DNA of 44,787 nt from a bacterium (GCA_905221385.1 CAJNCV010000015.1:1-44787); one strand, 5' to 3'. Shown: positions 22,981 through 31,932, counted from the first letter of the stretch. Program-made: numbers and translations. Notes: generated from the letters alone by a model not told the origin.

Positions 22981-23922
22981 ATGGTACAAGAAATTGCACA
23001 GAAAATTATTGCTACTGCGAAAGAAAAGAAGGCTCAGGATATCTATTTCATTCCCAAGGAAAAGTCCTACGAGCTTCACATGCGGGTTGGAGACGAGCGG
23101 TGTCTCGTTGACTCCTATGAGTTTGATGTTTTAGCTGCTGTGATTAGTCATTTTAAGTTTGTGGCGGGTATGAATGTAGGAGAGAAGAGGCGTAGTCAGC
23201 TGGGCTCTTGCGACTATCAGCATGGGGAGAAGCTGTCTTCTCTGCGTTTGTCTACCGTGGGAGATTATCGGGGGCATGAGAGTTTGGTCATTCGTTTGTT
23301 GCATGATGAGGAGCAGGATCTGCATTTCTGGTTTCAGGATATTGGAGAACTGGGCAAGCAGTACAGGCAAAGGGGGCTCTATCTATTTGCAGGTCCAGTC
23401 GGAAGTGGCAAGACGACGCTGATGCACGAATTAGCCAAGTCTCTTTTTAAGGGACAGCAAGTCATGTCTATCGAAGATCCTGTCGAGATCAAGCAGGAAG
23501 AGATGTTGCAATTGCAGTTGAATGAGGCAATCGGACTGACCTATGAAAATCTGATCAAACTGTCTCTCCGACATCGCCCTGACCTCTTGATTATTGGTGA
23601 AATTCGGGATAGCGAGACGGCGCGTGCAGTTGTCAGAGCCAGTTTGACAGGTGCGACAGTCTTTTCAACCATTCATGCCAAGAGTATCCGAGGAGTTTAT
23701 GAACGCCTTCTGGAGTTGGGTGTGACGGAGGAGGAACTAGCAGTTGTTCTGCAAGGCGTCTGCTACCAGAGATTAATCGGGGGAGGAGGGATCGTTGATT
23801 TTGCAAACCAAGACTATCAAGAATACCAGCCAACCAGCTGGAATGCGCAAATTGACCAGCTTCTTAAAGATGGACATATCACAAGTCTTCAGGCTGAAAC
23901 GGAAAAAATTAGTTACAGCTAA
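22981..23922 (+). CDS. comGA: competence pilus assembly ATPase ComGA (CglA)
   Basis: A 313-residue secretion ATPase of the GspE/PilB type, the motor that assembles the transformation pilus on the inner face of the membrane. Walker A is FAGPVGSGKTT (about 138-148), the Asp box and Walker B region VMSIEDPVE and LLIIGEIRDSETARAVVRAS, and the His box STIHAKS. It opens with RBS GGAGGG and is the first gene of the seven-gene comG operon behind a cin-box. The next gene begins before its stop codon. Confidence 0.96.
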   Translation: MVQEIAQKIIATAKEKKAQDIYFIPKEKSYELHMRVGDERCLVDSYEFDVLAAVISHFKFVAGMNVGEKRRSQLGSCDYQHGEKLSSLRLSTVGDYRGHESLVIRLLHDEEQDLHFWFQDIGELGKQYRQRGLYLFAGPVGSGKTTLMHELAKSLFKGQQVMSIEDPVEIKQEEMLQLQLNEAIGLTYENLIKLSLRHRPDLLIIGEIRDSETARAVVRASLTGATVFSTIHAKSIRGVYERLLELGVTEEELAVVLQGVCYQRLIGGGGIVDFANQDYQEYQPTSWNAQIDQLLKDGHITSLQAETEKISYS

Positions 23923-24886
23923 GCAAAAGAAAATCATCACCTTGTTTAACAACCTCTTCTCCAGTGGCTTTCATTTGGTGGAAATTATTTCTTTCTTGGG
24001 GAGAAGTGCCTTGCTGGAAAAGGACTATGTGGCCCAGATGCACCAAGGCTTGTCTCAAGGAAAATCCTTCTCAGAAATGATGGACAGTTTGGGTTTTTCA
24101 AGTGCTATTGTGACCCAGTTATCCCTAGCTGAGGTGCACGGGAATCTTCATCTGAGTTTGGGAAAGATAGAAGAATATCTGGATAATTTAGCCAAGGTCA
24201 AGAAAAAGTTAATCGAAGTGGCGACTTATCCCCTGATTTTGCTGGGGTTTCTTCTGCTAATCATGCTGGGGTTGAGAAACTATTTGCTGCCTCAACTGGA
24301 CAGTAGCAATATCGCTACCCAAATCATTGGCAATCTGCCACAAATTTTTCTGGGACTAGTGCTGGTTTGCTCTCTATCCTTACTTTTAGCTCTCACTTTC
24401 TACAAAAGAAGTTCCAAGATGCGGGTCTTCTCGATGTTGGCACGGATTCCCTTTCTAGGAATCTTTGTCCAGACTTATCTGACAGCTTATTACGCGCGTG
24501 AATGGGGAAATATGATTTCGCAGGGAATGGAGCTGACGCAGATTTTTCAGATCATGCAGGAACAAGGTTCCCAGCTCTTTAAAGAAATCGGTCAAGATCT
24601 AGCTCAAGCCCTGCAAAATGGTCAGGAATTTTCTCAGACTATAGCGACTTATCCATTCTTTAAGGGGGAGTTAAGTCTCATCATCGAGTATGGAGAAGTC
24701 AAGTCCAAGCTGGGGAGTGAGTTGGAAATCTATGCAGAAAAAATTTGGGAAGCCTTTTTTACCCGAGTCAACCGCACCATGAATTTGGTGCAGCCACTGG
24801 TCTTTATCTTTGTGGCCCTGATTATCGTTTTACTTTATGCGGCAATGCTTATGCCCATGTATCAAAATATGGAGGTAAATTTTTAA
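23870..24886 (+). CDS. comGB: competence pilus membrane protein ComGB (CglB)
   Basis: A 338-residue GspF/PilC-type platform protein with three hydrophobic segments (near 135-160, 185-205, 310-335). The conserved opening KQKKIITLFNNLFSSGF and the AEVHGNL and LIEYGE motifs identify the family. It works with ComGA to build the pilus. The start MDISQVF at 23870 matches the pneumococcal protein as I remember it. It lies 53 bases inside comGA and has no clear ribosome site, so translation is probably coupled to comGA. Earlier in-frame ATGs are at 23795 and 23843. Confidence 0.9.
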   Translation: MDISQVFRLKRKKLVTAKQKKIITLFNNLFSSGFHLVEIISFLGRSALLEKDYVAQMHQGLSQGKSFSEMMDSLGFSSAIVTQLSLAEVHGNLHLSLGKIEEYLDNLAKVKKKLIEVATYPLILLGFLLLIMLGLRNYLLPQLDSSNIATQIIGNLPQIFLGLVLVCSLSLLLALTFYKRSSKMRVFSMLARIPFLGIFVQTYLTAYYAREWGNMISQGMELTQIFQIMQEQGSQLFKEIGQDLAQALQNGQEFSQTIATYPFFKGELSLIIEYGEVKSKLGSELEIYAEKIWEAFFTRVNRTMNLVQPLVFIFVALIIVLLYAAMLMPMYQNMEVNF

Positions 24887-24887
24887 A

Positions 24888-25211
24888 ATGAAAAAACTTA
24901 TGACAAATTTGAAAAAAGCCAAGGCGAAAGCCTTTACTCTCGTGGAAATGTTGATCGTCCTTTTAATCATCAGCGTACTTCTCTTGCTCTTTGTGCCTAA
25001 TTTGACCAAACAAAAGGATGCAGTGAATGACAAAGGAAAAGCTGCTGTTGTTAAGGTGGTGGAAAGTCAGGCAGAACTCTATAGTCTGGACAAGAATGAA
25101 GATGCTAGCCTAAGCAAATTACAGGCAGACGGTCGCATCACAGCAGAGCAAGCCAAGGCTTATAAAGAATACCATGCAAAACAAAAAACAAGTCAAACTG
25201 TTGCAGATTAA
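24888..25211 (+). CDS. comGC: major competence pilin ComGC (CglC)
   Basis: A 107-residue prepilin with the class III signal KAFTLVEMLIVLLIISVLL. The prepilin peptidase cuts between Ala and Phe and the N-terminal Phe is then methylated. Glu5 of the mature protein (FTLVE) is present. The soluble part is short and highly charged. It is the main subunit of the transformation pilus that captures DNA outside the cell. It begins one base after the comGB stop, with GGAGG upstream. Confidence 0.95.
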   Translation: MKKLMTNLKKAKAKAFTLVEMLIVLLIISVLLLLFVPNLTKQKDAVNDKGKAAVVKVVESQAELYSLDKNEDASLSKLQADGRITAEQAKAYKEYHAKQKTSQTVAD

Positions 25212-25608
25212 GGCCTTTACTATGTTAGAAAGTCTCTTGGTTTTGGGGCTTGTGAGTATCATTGCCTTGGGCTTGTCTGGTTCAGTCCAGTCCAGTTTTG
25301 CAGCGGTAGAGGAGCAGATTTTCTTTATGGAATTTGAAGAACTCTATCGGGAAACTCAAAAACGCAGTCTAGCCAGTCAGCAAAAGACCAGCTTGAACCT
25401 AGATGGACAGACAATCAGCAATGGTAGTCAGAAGTTGACTGTTCCCAAAGGGATTCAGACACCGTCAGGACAGACGATTCACTTTGACCGAGCTGGGGGC
25501 AATTCGTCCCTGGCTAAGGTTGAATTTCAGACCAGCAAAGGAGCGATTCGCTATCAATTATATCTAGGAAATGGAAAAATTAAACGCATTAAGGAAACTA
25601 AAAATTAA
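25174..25608 (+). CDS. comGD: competence pseudopilin ComGD (CglD)
   Basis: A 144-residue minor pilin with prepilin motif KAFTMLESLLVLGLVSIIA; Glu5 after the cleavage site is kept. It overlaps comGC by 38 bases, so its translation is likely coupled to that gene. Minor pilins ComGD, GE, GF and GG are thought to form the tip complex that primes assembly. Confidence 0.93.
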   Translation: MQNKKQVKLLQIKAFTMLESLLVLGLVSIIALGLSGSVQSSFAAVEEQIFFMEFEELYRETQKRSLASQQKTSLNLDGQTISNGSQKLTVPKGIQTPSGQTIHFDRAGGNSSLAKVEFQTSKGAIRYQLYLGNGKIKRIKETKN

Positions 25609-25873
25609 GGCAGTGATCTTACTAGAAGCAGTAGTAGCGCTAGCCATATTTGCCAGTATTGCAACCCTCCTCTTGGGACAAATTCAGAAAAATAGACAAG
25701 AAGAGGCAGAAATCTTGCAAAAGGAAGAAGTCTTACATGTGGCTAAGATGGCTCTGCAGACAGGTCAAAATCAGGTAAACATAAACGGAGTGGAGATTCA
25801 GGTGTTTTCTAGTGAAAAGGGATTGGAGGTCTACCATGGTTCAGAGAAGTTGCTCGACCTTAAAGAGCAGTAA
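25571..25873 (+). CDS. comGE: competence pseudopilin ComGE (CglE)
   Basis: A 100-residue minor pilin. The N-terminal hydrophobic segment [19 protein letters not shown] carries the position-5 Glu, but Val replaces the usual Phe at position 1 after Ala. It overlaps comGD by 38 bases, again suggesting coupled translation, and the start lies in a GGAAATGG context. Confidence 0.9.
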   Translation: MEKLNALRKLKIKAVILLEAVVALAIFASIATLLLGQIQKNRQEEAEILQKEEVLHVAKMALQTGQNQVNINGVEIQVFSSEKGLEVYHGSEKLLDLKEQ

Positions 25874-26297
25874 GGTAAGAGCGTTCACTCTTTTAGAATC
25901 TCTGATTGCCCTTATCGTCATTAGCGGAGGCTTGCTCCTCTTTCAAGCCATGAGTCAGCTCCTCATTTCAGAAGTTCGCTACCAGCAGCAAAGCGAGCAA
26001 AAGGAATGGTTCTTGTTTGTGGATCAGCTGGAGGCGGAGTTAGAGCGTTCGCAGTTCGAAAAGGTGGAAGGCAATCGCCTCTATGTGAGGCAAGATGGCA
26101 AGGATATCGCTATGGGCAAGTCCAAATCGGACGACTTTCGGAAAACCGATAGCAGTGGCCGGGGCTATCAGCCTATGGTTTATGGACTTAAATTCGCTCA
26201 GATTACAGAGGAAAATCAATTGGTTCGCTTTCGCTTCCAATTTCAAAAAGGCTTAGAAAGGGAGTTCATCTATCGTGTGGAAAAAGCAAAAAGTTAA
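25836..26297 (+). CDS. comGF: competence pseudopilin ComGF (CglF)
   Basis: A 153-residue minor pilin with prepilin motif [20 protein letters not shown]. The start at 25836 is preceded by GGAGG at six bases; a longer frame from 25812 lacks this. It overlaps comGE by 38 bases. The C-terminal domain has the family stretch [19 protein letters not shown]. Confidence 0.92.
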   Translation: MVQRSCSTLKSSKVRAFTLLESLIALIVISGGLLLFQAMSQLLISEVRYQQQSEQKEWFLFVDQLEAELERSQFEKVEGNRLYVRQDGKDIAMGKSKSDDFRKTDSSGRGYQPMVYGLKFAQITEENQLVRFRFQFQKGLEREFIYRVEKAKS

Positions 26298-26688
26298 GGC
26301 AGGTGTTCTCCTATATGCAGTCACCATGGTAGCTATCTTTAGTCTTTTGTTGCAGTTTTATTTGAATCGGCAAGTAGCCCATCACAAAGACTTTGCCCTA
26401 AACAAAGAAAAGTTGGTTGCTTTTGCCATGGCCAAGCGAAGTAAAGATAAGGCTGAGCAAGAAAGTGGGGAACGAGTCTTCAACTTAGGAAAAGTCACTT
26501 ATCAAAATACGAAAACTGGTTTTGCAACAAGTGTTCGTATGAATAAGGGCAACTATGAATTTCTCTTTCCTCCGATGAAAACCCAAGAAAAGAAAACAGC
26601 TAAAAAGGAAGAGGTAGCGACTGATTCAAGCAATCAAGCAGGGAAGAAAAAATCAGAAGAGAAGCCTGAAAAGAAAGACAATTCCTAG
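26275..26688 (+). CDS. comGG: competence pseudopilin-like ComGG (CglG)
   Basis: A 137-residue last gene of the comG operon. It starts at a GTG inside the end of comGF (overlap 23 bases), with GGGAG upstream. The N-terminal segment [20 protein letters not shown] is hydrophobic but has Gly at position 1 and no Glu at position 5 of the usual motif, as is normal for ComGG. The C-terminus is a low-complexity, Lys/Glu-rich tail of about 40 residues. No terminator is visible after it. Confidence 0.9.
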   Translation: MWKKQKVKAGVLLYAVTMVAIFSLLLQFYLNRQVAHHKDFALNKEKLVAFAMAKRSKDKAEQESGERVFNLGKVTYQNTKTGFATSVRMNKGNYEFLFPPMKTQEKKTAKKEEVATDSSNQAGKKKSEEKPEKKDNS

Positions 26689-26703
26689 TCAATTCAACTA
26701 CTT

Positions 26704-26714
26704 TGTGCTAAACT
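26704..26714 (+). promoter_or_regulatory. putative extended -10 of the first methyltransferase gene, leaderless
   Basis: TGTGCTAAACT fits TNTGNTANNNT and ends six bases before the ATG at 26721. There is no -35 and the -10 is imperfect, so this is the weakest of the six leaderless cases. Read-through from comGG is an alternative. Confidence 0.5.
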
Positions 26715-26720
26715 AAAAGC

Positions 26721-27311
26721 ATGAAACATGATTTTAATCACAAAGCAGAAGCCTTTGATTCGCCTAAAAATATCTTTCTTGCAAACTTGGTTTGTCAAGC
26801 AGTTGAAAAACAGATTGATCTTCTATCAGACAAGGAAATATTGGATTTCGGTGGTGGGACGGGTCTATTAACCTTGCCCCTAGCCAAGCAGACCAAGTCG
26901 GTTACCCTTGTAGACATCTCGGAGAAAATGCTAGAGCAAGCCCGTTTGAAAGCAAATCAGCAAGAAATCAGGAATCTTCAACTCTTGGAGCAGAATTTAC
27001 TGGCAAATCCCTTGGAGCAGCAATTTGACCTGATTATTGTCAGTCGGGTTCTTCATCATATGCCTGATCTAGATGCGACTCTTGCCATGTTTCACCATCA
27101 TCTTAGGGAGAATGGACAAGTGCTTATTGCTGATTTTGTCAAGACAGATACCAATCACCATGGTTTTGATTTAGCTGAACTGGAAACCAAGCTCGCCCAG
27201 TTTGGTTTTTCAAGCATTGGTAGTCAGATTCTCTATAGCGCTGAAGACTTGTTTCAAGGAAATTACTCAGAACTCTTTTTAACAGTAGCCCAAAAATCAC
27301 TCGCTAACTAA
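26721..27311 (+). CDS. class I SAM-dependent methyltransferase
   Basis: A 196-residue Rossmann-fold methyltransferase. Motif I is LDFGGGTGLLTLPLA (about 41-55), motif II VTLVDISEKML with the SAM-binding Asp, and post-motif FDLIIVSRVLHHM. The substrate is unknown; this type includes small-molecule and quinone-like methylases. It follows comGG by 32 bases but does not look like a pilus gene. There is no ribosome site before the ATG. Its stop codon lies inside the hairpin of its own terminator. Confidence 0.85.
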   Translation: MKHDFNHKAEAFDSPKNIFLANLVCQAVEKQIDLLSDKEILDFGGGTGLLTLPLAKQTKSVTLVDISEKMLEQARLKANQQEIRNLQLLEQNLLANPLEQQFDLIIVSRVLHHMPDLDATLAMFHHHLRENGQVLIADFVKTDTNHHGFDLAELETKLAQFGFSSIGSQILYSAEDLFQGNYSELFLTVAQKSLAN

Positions 27312-27325
27312 AGCAGTGATTTTTT
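27292..27325 (+). terminator. terminator overlapping the end of the methyltransferase gene
   Basis: A 10-bp stem AAAAATCACT / AGTGATTTTT whose loop contains the stop codon at 27309-27311, followed by T. Confidence 0.75.
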
Positions 27326-27352
27326 CTCTTCAGATGGAAAAAATAGGGGAAA

Positions 27353-27363
27353 TTTGATAAGAT
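27353..27363 (+). promoter_or_regulatory. extended -10 of the YtxK-like gene, leaderless
   Basis: TTTGATAAGAT fits TNTGNTANNNT; AGGAAT separates it from the ATG at 27370. The GGA in this spacer is too close to the start to serve as a ribosome site. Confidence 0.65.
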
Positions 27364-27369
27364 AGGAAT

Positions 27370-28323
27370 ATGGATTTTGAAAAAATTGAACAAGCTTATA
27401 CGTATTTACTAGAGAATGTCCAAGTCATCCAAAGTGATTTGGCGACCAACTTTTATGATGCCTTGGTAGAGCAAAATAGTATCTACCTAGATGGCGAGAC
27501 TGAACTAGACCAGGTCAAAGAGAACAATCAAGCCCTTAAACGCTTAGCGCTTCGCAAGGAAGAGTGGCTCAAGACCTACCAGTTTCTCTTGATGAAGGCA
27601 GGACAAACGGAGCTTTTACAGGCCAATCACCAGTTTACACCAGATGCCATTTCCCTCCTATTGGTACTTATTGTGGAAGAGTTGTTTGAACAAGAGGAAA
27701 TTAGCATACTCGAAATAGGCTCTGGCATGGGAATTCTGGGTGCTACTTTCTTGACTTCTCTTGCTAAAAAAGTGGATTACTTGGGAATCGAAGTGGATGA
27801 CTTACTGATTGATTTGGCGGCTAGTATGGCAGATGTGATTGGTTTGCAGGCTGGTTTTGTTCAGGGTGACGCTGTTCGTCCGCAAATGCTTAAAGAAAGC
27901 GATGTGGTCATTAGCGACTTGCCTGTCGGCTATTACCCAGACGATGCCATCGCTTCACGCTATCAAGTGGCTTCTAGCCAAGAACATACCTATGCCCATC
28001 ATTTGCTGATGGAGCAAGGCCTCAAGTATCTCAAGTTAGATGGTTATGCTATTTTTCTAGCTCCGAGCGACTTGTTGACCAGTCCTCAAAGTGATTTGTT
28101 AAAAGGTTGGCTTAAAAAGAAAGCGAGCTTAGTTGCGATAATTAGCTTGCCAGAGACACTATTTTCTCATGCTAGCCAAGCCAAGACAATCTTTGTTTTA
28201 CAAAAGAAAGCTGAAAAGGAGTTGGTTCCGTTTATCTATCCGCTAGAAAGTTTGCAAGATCCAGCTGCATTAATGAAATTTAAAGAAAATTTTCAAAAAT
28301 GGAGTCAAGGTACTGAAAATTAA
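27370..28323 (+). CDS. YtxK-like class I methyltransferase
   Basis: A 317-residue protein with an N-terminal helical part (1-95) and a methyltransferase domain: SAM motif ILEIGSGMGILGA (about 114-126), then ISDLPVGYYPDD (about 180), which stands at the place of the NPPY motif of N6-adenine methylases. In Firmicutes this family, called YtxK in Bacillus, is often found next to ackA, as here. Its target is not established. It has its own leaderless-type promoter and lies 49 bases before ackA. Confidence 0.85.
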   Translation: MDFEKIEQAYTYLLENVQVIQSDLATNFYDALVEQNSIYLDGETELDQVKENNQALKRLALRKEEWLKTYQFLLMKAGQTELLQANHQFTPDAISLLLVLIVEELFEQEEISILEIGSGMGILGATFLTSLAKKVDYLGIEVDDLLIDLAASMADVIGLQAGFVQGDAVRPQMLKESDVVISDLPVGYYPDDAIASRYQVASSQEHTYAHHLLMEQGLKYLKLDGYAIFLAPSDLLTSPQSDLLKGWLKKKASLVAIISLPETLFSHASQAKTIFVLQKKAEKELVPFIYPLESLQDPAALMKFKENFQKWSQGTEN

Positions 28324-28330
28324 GCAAGAA

Positions 28331-28358
28331 TTTGTTATAATGGATGAAAACGCTTAAA
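28331..28358 (+). promoter_or_regulatory. ackA promoter with overlapping cre site
   Basis: Extended -10 TTTGTTATAAT (28331-28341), followed at 28345-28358 by TGAAAACGCTTAAA, which matches the CcpA operator consensus TGWAARCGYTWNCW at 13 of 14 positions. The cre covers the predicted transcription start, so CcpA binding should repress here. This differs from B. subtilis, where the cre of ackA lies upstream and activates. Confidence 0.75.
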
Positions 28359-28372
28359 AGGGGTATCATCTT

Positions 28373-29563
28373 ATGACAAAAACAATTGCAATCAATGCAG
28401 GAAGCTCAAGTTTGAAATGGCAACTCTACCAAATGCCAGAAGAAGTAGTATTGGCCAAAGGCTTGATTGAACGCATCGGTTTGAAGGACTCTATTTCAAC
28501 TGTAAAATTTGACGGACGTTCTGAACAACAAATTCTTGATATTGACGACCATACACAAGCAGTTAAAATCTTGTTAGATGATTTGATTCGTTTTGACATT
28601 ATCAAAGGTTATGATGAAATTACTGGTGTCGGGCACCGTGTTGTGGCTGGTGGTGAATATTTTAAAGAATCAACCTTGGTAGAGGGAGATGTTTTGGAAA
28701 AGGTTGAAGAGTTGGGACTCTTGGCTCCTCTTCATAACCCAGCCAACGCGGCAGGAATTCGTGCCTTCAAGGAGTTGCTTCCAGATATTACCAGCGTTGT
28801 TGTTTTTGATACATCATTTCATACAACCATGCCAGAGAAAGCCTATCGCTACCCTCTGCCGAACAAATACTATACTGAAAATAAAGTTCGTAAGTATGGA
28901 GCTCACGGGACAAGCCATCAGTTTGTGGCAGAAGAAGCAGCTAAAGTTTTGGGGCGACCACTAGAGGACTTGAAACTGATTACCTGCCATATTGGTAATG
29001 GTGCTTCTATTACAGCTGTCAAAGGCGGTCAGTCTGTTGATACTTCTATGGGATTCACTCCACTTGGTGGTATCATGATGGGGACTCGTACAGGCGACAT
29101 CGATCCCGCTATTATTCCTTATCTCATGCAATATACAGAGGACTTCAATACACCAGAAGATATCAGTCGTATTCTCAATCGTGAGTCTGGGCTTTTAGGT
29201 GTGTCTGAAAAATCAAGTGACATGCGTGATGTTATGGCTGCAGTAAAGTCAGGCGACCATAATGCGACCTTGGCCTATGAGATGTATATTGATCGTATTC
29301 AAAAATACATTGGTCAGTATTTGGCAGTTTTGAACGGTGCAGATGCGATTATCTTTACAGCTGGTGTTGGTGAAAATGCCACAGCAGTACGTGGAGATGT
29401 TATTTCAGGAATTTCTTGGTTTGGATGTGATGTGGATCCAGAAAAGAACGTCTTTGGTGTGACTGGAGACATCTCAACTGACGCAGCGAAAATCCGTGTC
29501 TTGGTGATCCCAACAGATGAAGAATTGGTCATCGCACGTGATGTTGAACGATTCAAAAAATAA
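28373..29563 (+). CDS. ackA: acetate kinase
   Basis: A 396-residue acetate kinase that makes ATP from ADP and acetyl phosphate in fermentation. Signature 1 is [18 protein letters not shown] at the N-terminus. In the middle are [19 protein letters not shown] with the catalytic Asp, and [20 protein letters not shown]. Near the end are TGDIDPAI and FTAGVGENA. Length and all blocks are complete. It sits between the YtxK-like gene and rnpA with its own promoter and terminator. Confidence 0.97.
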   Translation: MTKTIAINAGSSSLKWQLYQMPEEVVLAKGLIERIGLKDSISTVKFDGRSEQQILDIDDHTQAVKILLDDLIRFDIIKGYDEITGVGHRVVAGGEYFKESTLVEGDVLEKVEELGLLAPLHNPANAAGIRAFKELLPDITSVVVFDTSFHTTMPEKAYRYPLPNKYYTENKVRKYGAHGTSHQFVAEEAAKVLGRPLEDLKLITCHIGNGASITAVKGGQSVDTSMGFTPLGGIMMGTRTGDIDPAIIPYLMQYTEDFNTPEDISRILNRESGLLGVSEKSSDMRDVMAAVKSGDHNATLAYEMYIDRIQKYIGQYLAVLNGADAIIFTAGVGENATAVRGDVISGISWFGCDVDPEKNVFGVTGDISTDAAKIRVLVIPTDEELVIARDVERFKK

Positions 29564-29594
29564 CTAAAATAAGAACTAATGTACATGTAAAAAG

Positions 29595-29623
29595 AGTTGG
29601 AGAGTTTGCTCTCCAGCTTTTTT
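29595..29623 (+). terminator. ackA terminator
   Basis: A 10-bp stem AGTTGGAGAG / CTCTCCAGCT, loop TTTG, then six T. Confidence 0.88.
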
Positions 29624-29654
29624 GCTTGGGGAAATCTCTAAAACCTTGCTGTTA

Positions 29655-29682
29655 TTGGCTTTTTCGAAAAATATGGTATAAT
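29655..29682 (+). promoter_or_regulatory. promoter of the rnpA-yidC-khpB operon
   Basis: A perfect extended -10 TATGGTATAAT (29672-29682), with a possible -35 TTGGCT (29655-29660) at 16 bases. Confidence 0.7.
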
Positions 29683-29711
29683 AGTAGTAATTTAATAGAT
29701 GGAGTTGAGTT

Positions 29712-30083
29712 TTGAAGAAAAACTTTCGTGTAAAAAGAGAGAAAGATTTTAAGGCGATTTTCGAAGACGGAACAAGTTTTGCTAATCGAAAATTTGTTGT
29801 CTACCAATTGGAAAACCAGCAAAACCATTTTCGAGTAGGACTGTCCGTCAGCAAAAAGCTGGGGAATGCAGTTACCAGAAATCAAATTAAGAGACGAATC
29901 CGACACATTCTACAAAGTGTAAAAGGGAGTTTAGTAGAGCATGTTGATTTTGTCGTGATTGCCCGAAAAGGGGTGGAAACTTTGGAATATGCAGAGATGG
30001 AGAAAAACCTACTCCACGTATTAAAGTTATCAAAGATTTACCAGGATGGAAATGGGAGTGAAAAAGAAACTACAGTTGACTAG
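29712..30083 (+). CDS. rnpA: ribonuclease P protein component
   Basis: A 123-residue basic protein starting at TTG (first residues [12 protein letters not shown]). The family signature is complete: [20 protein letters not shown] followed by KRRIRHI, the RNR region that contacts the catalytic RNA. It supports RNase P in maturing tRNA 5' ends, including the 17 tRNAs at the left of this window. GGAG lies seven bases before the TTG. The next gene overlaps its end, forming the classic rnpA-yidC-jag operon. Confidence 0.96.
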   Translation: MKKNFRVKREKDFKAIFEDGTSFANRKFVVYQLENQQNHFRVGLSVSKKLGNAVTRNQIKRRIRHILQSVKGSLVEHVDFVVIARKGVETLEYAEMEKNLLHVLKLSKIYQDGNGSEKETTVD

Positions 30084-30870
30084 TTTGTTGGGCTTGTCTT
30101 TAGTTGTCATGACGGCCTGTGGGACAAGCGATGTTACAGCAGATTCTACAGATATATGGAGTAAATTTGTCTATTTTTTTGCTGAAATCATCCGCTTTTT
30201 GTCCTTTGACATTAGTATCGGAGTGGGGATTATTCTCTTCACAATATTGATTCGGACGATTTTATTGCCAGTTTTTCAGACACAGATGGTTGCCTCTAGA
30301 AAAATGCAAGAAGCCCAACCACGCATCAAGGCTTTGCGAGAGCAATATCCGGGTCGTGATATGGAAAGTAGAACCAAGCTAGACCAGGAGATGCGTAAGG
30401 TCTATAAAGAGTTAGGGATCAAGCATTCATCCTCTCTCTGGCCAATTTTAATACAAATGCCGGTTCTCTTGGCGCTCTTTCAAGCCTTGAGTCGAGTAGA
30501 CTTTTTAAAAACAGGTCACTTTTTATGGATTAATTTGGGAGGAGTAGATACAAGTTTTGTCCTTCCGATTTTGGCGGCAGTCTTTACCTTCTTGAGTAGT
30601 TGGTTATCGAATAAAGCTTTACCCGAAAAAAGTGGAGCTATGACAGGGATGATGTACGGGATGCCGGTACTAATTTTTATCTTTGCCATCTCTTCGCCTA
30701 GTGGTGTAGCATTGTACTGGGCAGTATCCAATGCTTATCAAGTTTTGCAGACTTACTTCTTAAATAATCCTTTTAAGATTATTGCAGCGCGCGAAGCAGA
30801 AGTACAAGCTAAAAAAGATTTGGAAAACAGAAAAAGAAAAGCCAAGAAAAAGGCTCAAAAAATGAAGTAA
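30058..30870 (+). CDS. yidC: membrane protein insertase YidC (YidC1)
   Basis: A lipoprotein-type YidC of about 270 residues with signal [17 protein letters not shown] and lipobox TAC. Five membrane segments follow. The first long helix has the [20 protein letters not shown] region with the conserved Arg of the hydrophilic groove, and the C-terminus is a Lys/Arg-rich tail that can bind ribosomes. It inserts membrane proteins alone or with SecYEG. Three in-frame starts are possible: ATG 30046, ATG 30052 and GTG 30058. The GTG fits the family N-terminus. It overlaps rnpA by 26 bases. Streptococci normally carry a second yidC elsewhere. Confidence 0.92.
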   Translation: MKKKLQLTSLLGLSLVVMTACGTSDVTADSTDIWSKFVYFFAEIIRFLSFDISIGVGIILFTILIRTILLPVFQTQMVASRKMQEAQPRIKALREQYPGRDMESRTKLDQEMRKVYKELGIKHSSSLWPILIQMPVLLALFQALSRVDFLKTGHFLWINLGGVDTSFVLPILAAVFTFLSSWLSNKALPEKSGAMTGMMYGMPVLIFIFAISSPSGVALYWAVSNAYQVLQTYFLNNPFKIIAAREAEVQAKKDLENRKRKAKKKAQKMK

Positions 30871-30887
30871 TAAGGAGGAATCTGGTC

Positions 30888-31877
30888 ATGGTGTTATATA
30901 CGGGTTCAACAGTTGAAGAAGCAATTCAAAAGGGATTGAAAGAGTTAGGTCTTCCTCGAATGAAGACTCATATAAAGGTTGTGTCCAAAGAGAAGAAAGG
31001 TTTTTTAGGCTTATTTGGGCAAAAACCAGCTCAAGTTGATATTGAGGCAATTAGTGAAACGACGGTGATTAAGGCCAATCAACAAGCAGTAAAAGGTGTT
31101 CCAAAAGAAATCAATGAGCAAAACGAACCTGTTAAGACAGTAACAGAGGCGACAGTTGATCTTGGCCATGTTGTTGAAGCGATTAAAAAAATCGAAGAGG
31201 AAGGTCAGGGAGTTTCTGATGAAATCAAGGCTGAAATCTTGAAAAATGAGAAACATGCCAGCACAATTCTTGAAGAGACCGGGCATATTGAAATTCTAAA
31301 TGAGTTGCAAATAGAAGAAGCTAGAACGGAAGCGCCAACAGAATCCCCAGAAATTGTGGATGAACAAGAGCAGGAAAAGGGGCAATCCCTAGAAGATTTA
31401 GGATTAAAAGTTGAACAGAGCTATGATATTGAACAAGTAGCGACAGAAGTGACTAATTATGTTCAAACGATTTTGAATGATATAGATGTCGAAGGTGTCA
31501 TTTCAAGCGACTATAATCGTCGCATTATCAACCTGCAAATTGATACCAATGAACCTGGTCGCATTATTGGCTATCACGGGAAAGTATTGAAAGCACTTCA
31601 GCTTTTGGCACAAAACTACCTCTACAATCGCTATTCAAGAACTTTTTATATCACAATCAACGTCAATGATTACGTTGAACACCGTGCAGAAGTGTTGCAA
31701 ACCTACGCTCAAAAATTGGCGATTCGTGCATTAGAGGAAGGACGTAGCCAGCAAACAGATCCAATGTCAAATAGCGAACGCAAGATTATCCATCGCATTA
31801 TTTCGCGCATGGATGGTGTGACGAGTTATTCTGAGGGTGATGAGCCAAATCGCTATGTTGTCGTAGATGCAGAATAA
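30888..31877 (+). CDS. khpB: RNA-binding protein KhpB (Jag, EloR)
   Basis: A 329-residue protein with three parts: a Jag_N domain (about 1-52, YTGSTVEEAIQKGLKELGL and KKGFLGLFGQKPA), an acidic linker (about 55-185), and a KH-II plus R3H pair (GRIIGYHGKVLKALQLLAQN and the final MSNSERKIIHRII). With KhpA it binds RNA and controls cell elongation and division in pneumococcus, where it is also called EloR and is phosphorylated by StkP. AAGGAGGA precedes the ATG. It ends the rnpA operon. Confidence 0.95.
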   Translation: MVLYTGSTVEEAIQKGLKELGLPRMKTHIKVVSKEKKGFLGLFGQKPAQVDIEAISETTVIKANQQAVKGVPKEINEQNEPVKTVTEATVDLGHVVEAIKKIEEEGQGVSDEIKAEILKNEKHASTILEETGHIEILNELQIEEARTEAPTESPEIVDEQEQEKGQSLEDLGLKVEQSYDIEQVATEVTNYVQTILNDIDVEGVISSDYNRRIINLQIDTNEPGRIIGYHGKVLKALQLLAQNYLYNRYSRTFYITINVNDYVEHRAEVLQTYAQKLAIRALEEGRSQQTDPMSNSERKIIHRIISRMDGVTSYSEGDEPNRYVVVDAE

Positions 31878-31884
31878 GGAAAGT

Positions 31885-31909
31885 AAAATCAGGTTTGTCC
31901 TGATTTTTT
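31885..31909 (+). terminator. terminator of the rnpA-yidC-khpB operon
   Basis: A 9-bp stem AAAATCAGG / CCTGATTTT, loop TTTGT, then T. Confidence 0.85.
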
Positions 31910-31932
31910 GCTAGGAAAGGAACAGTTGAGAT

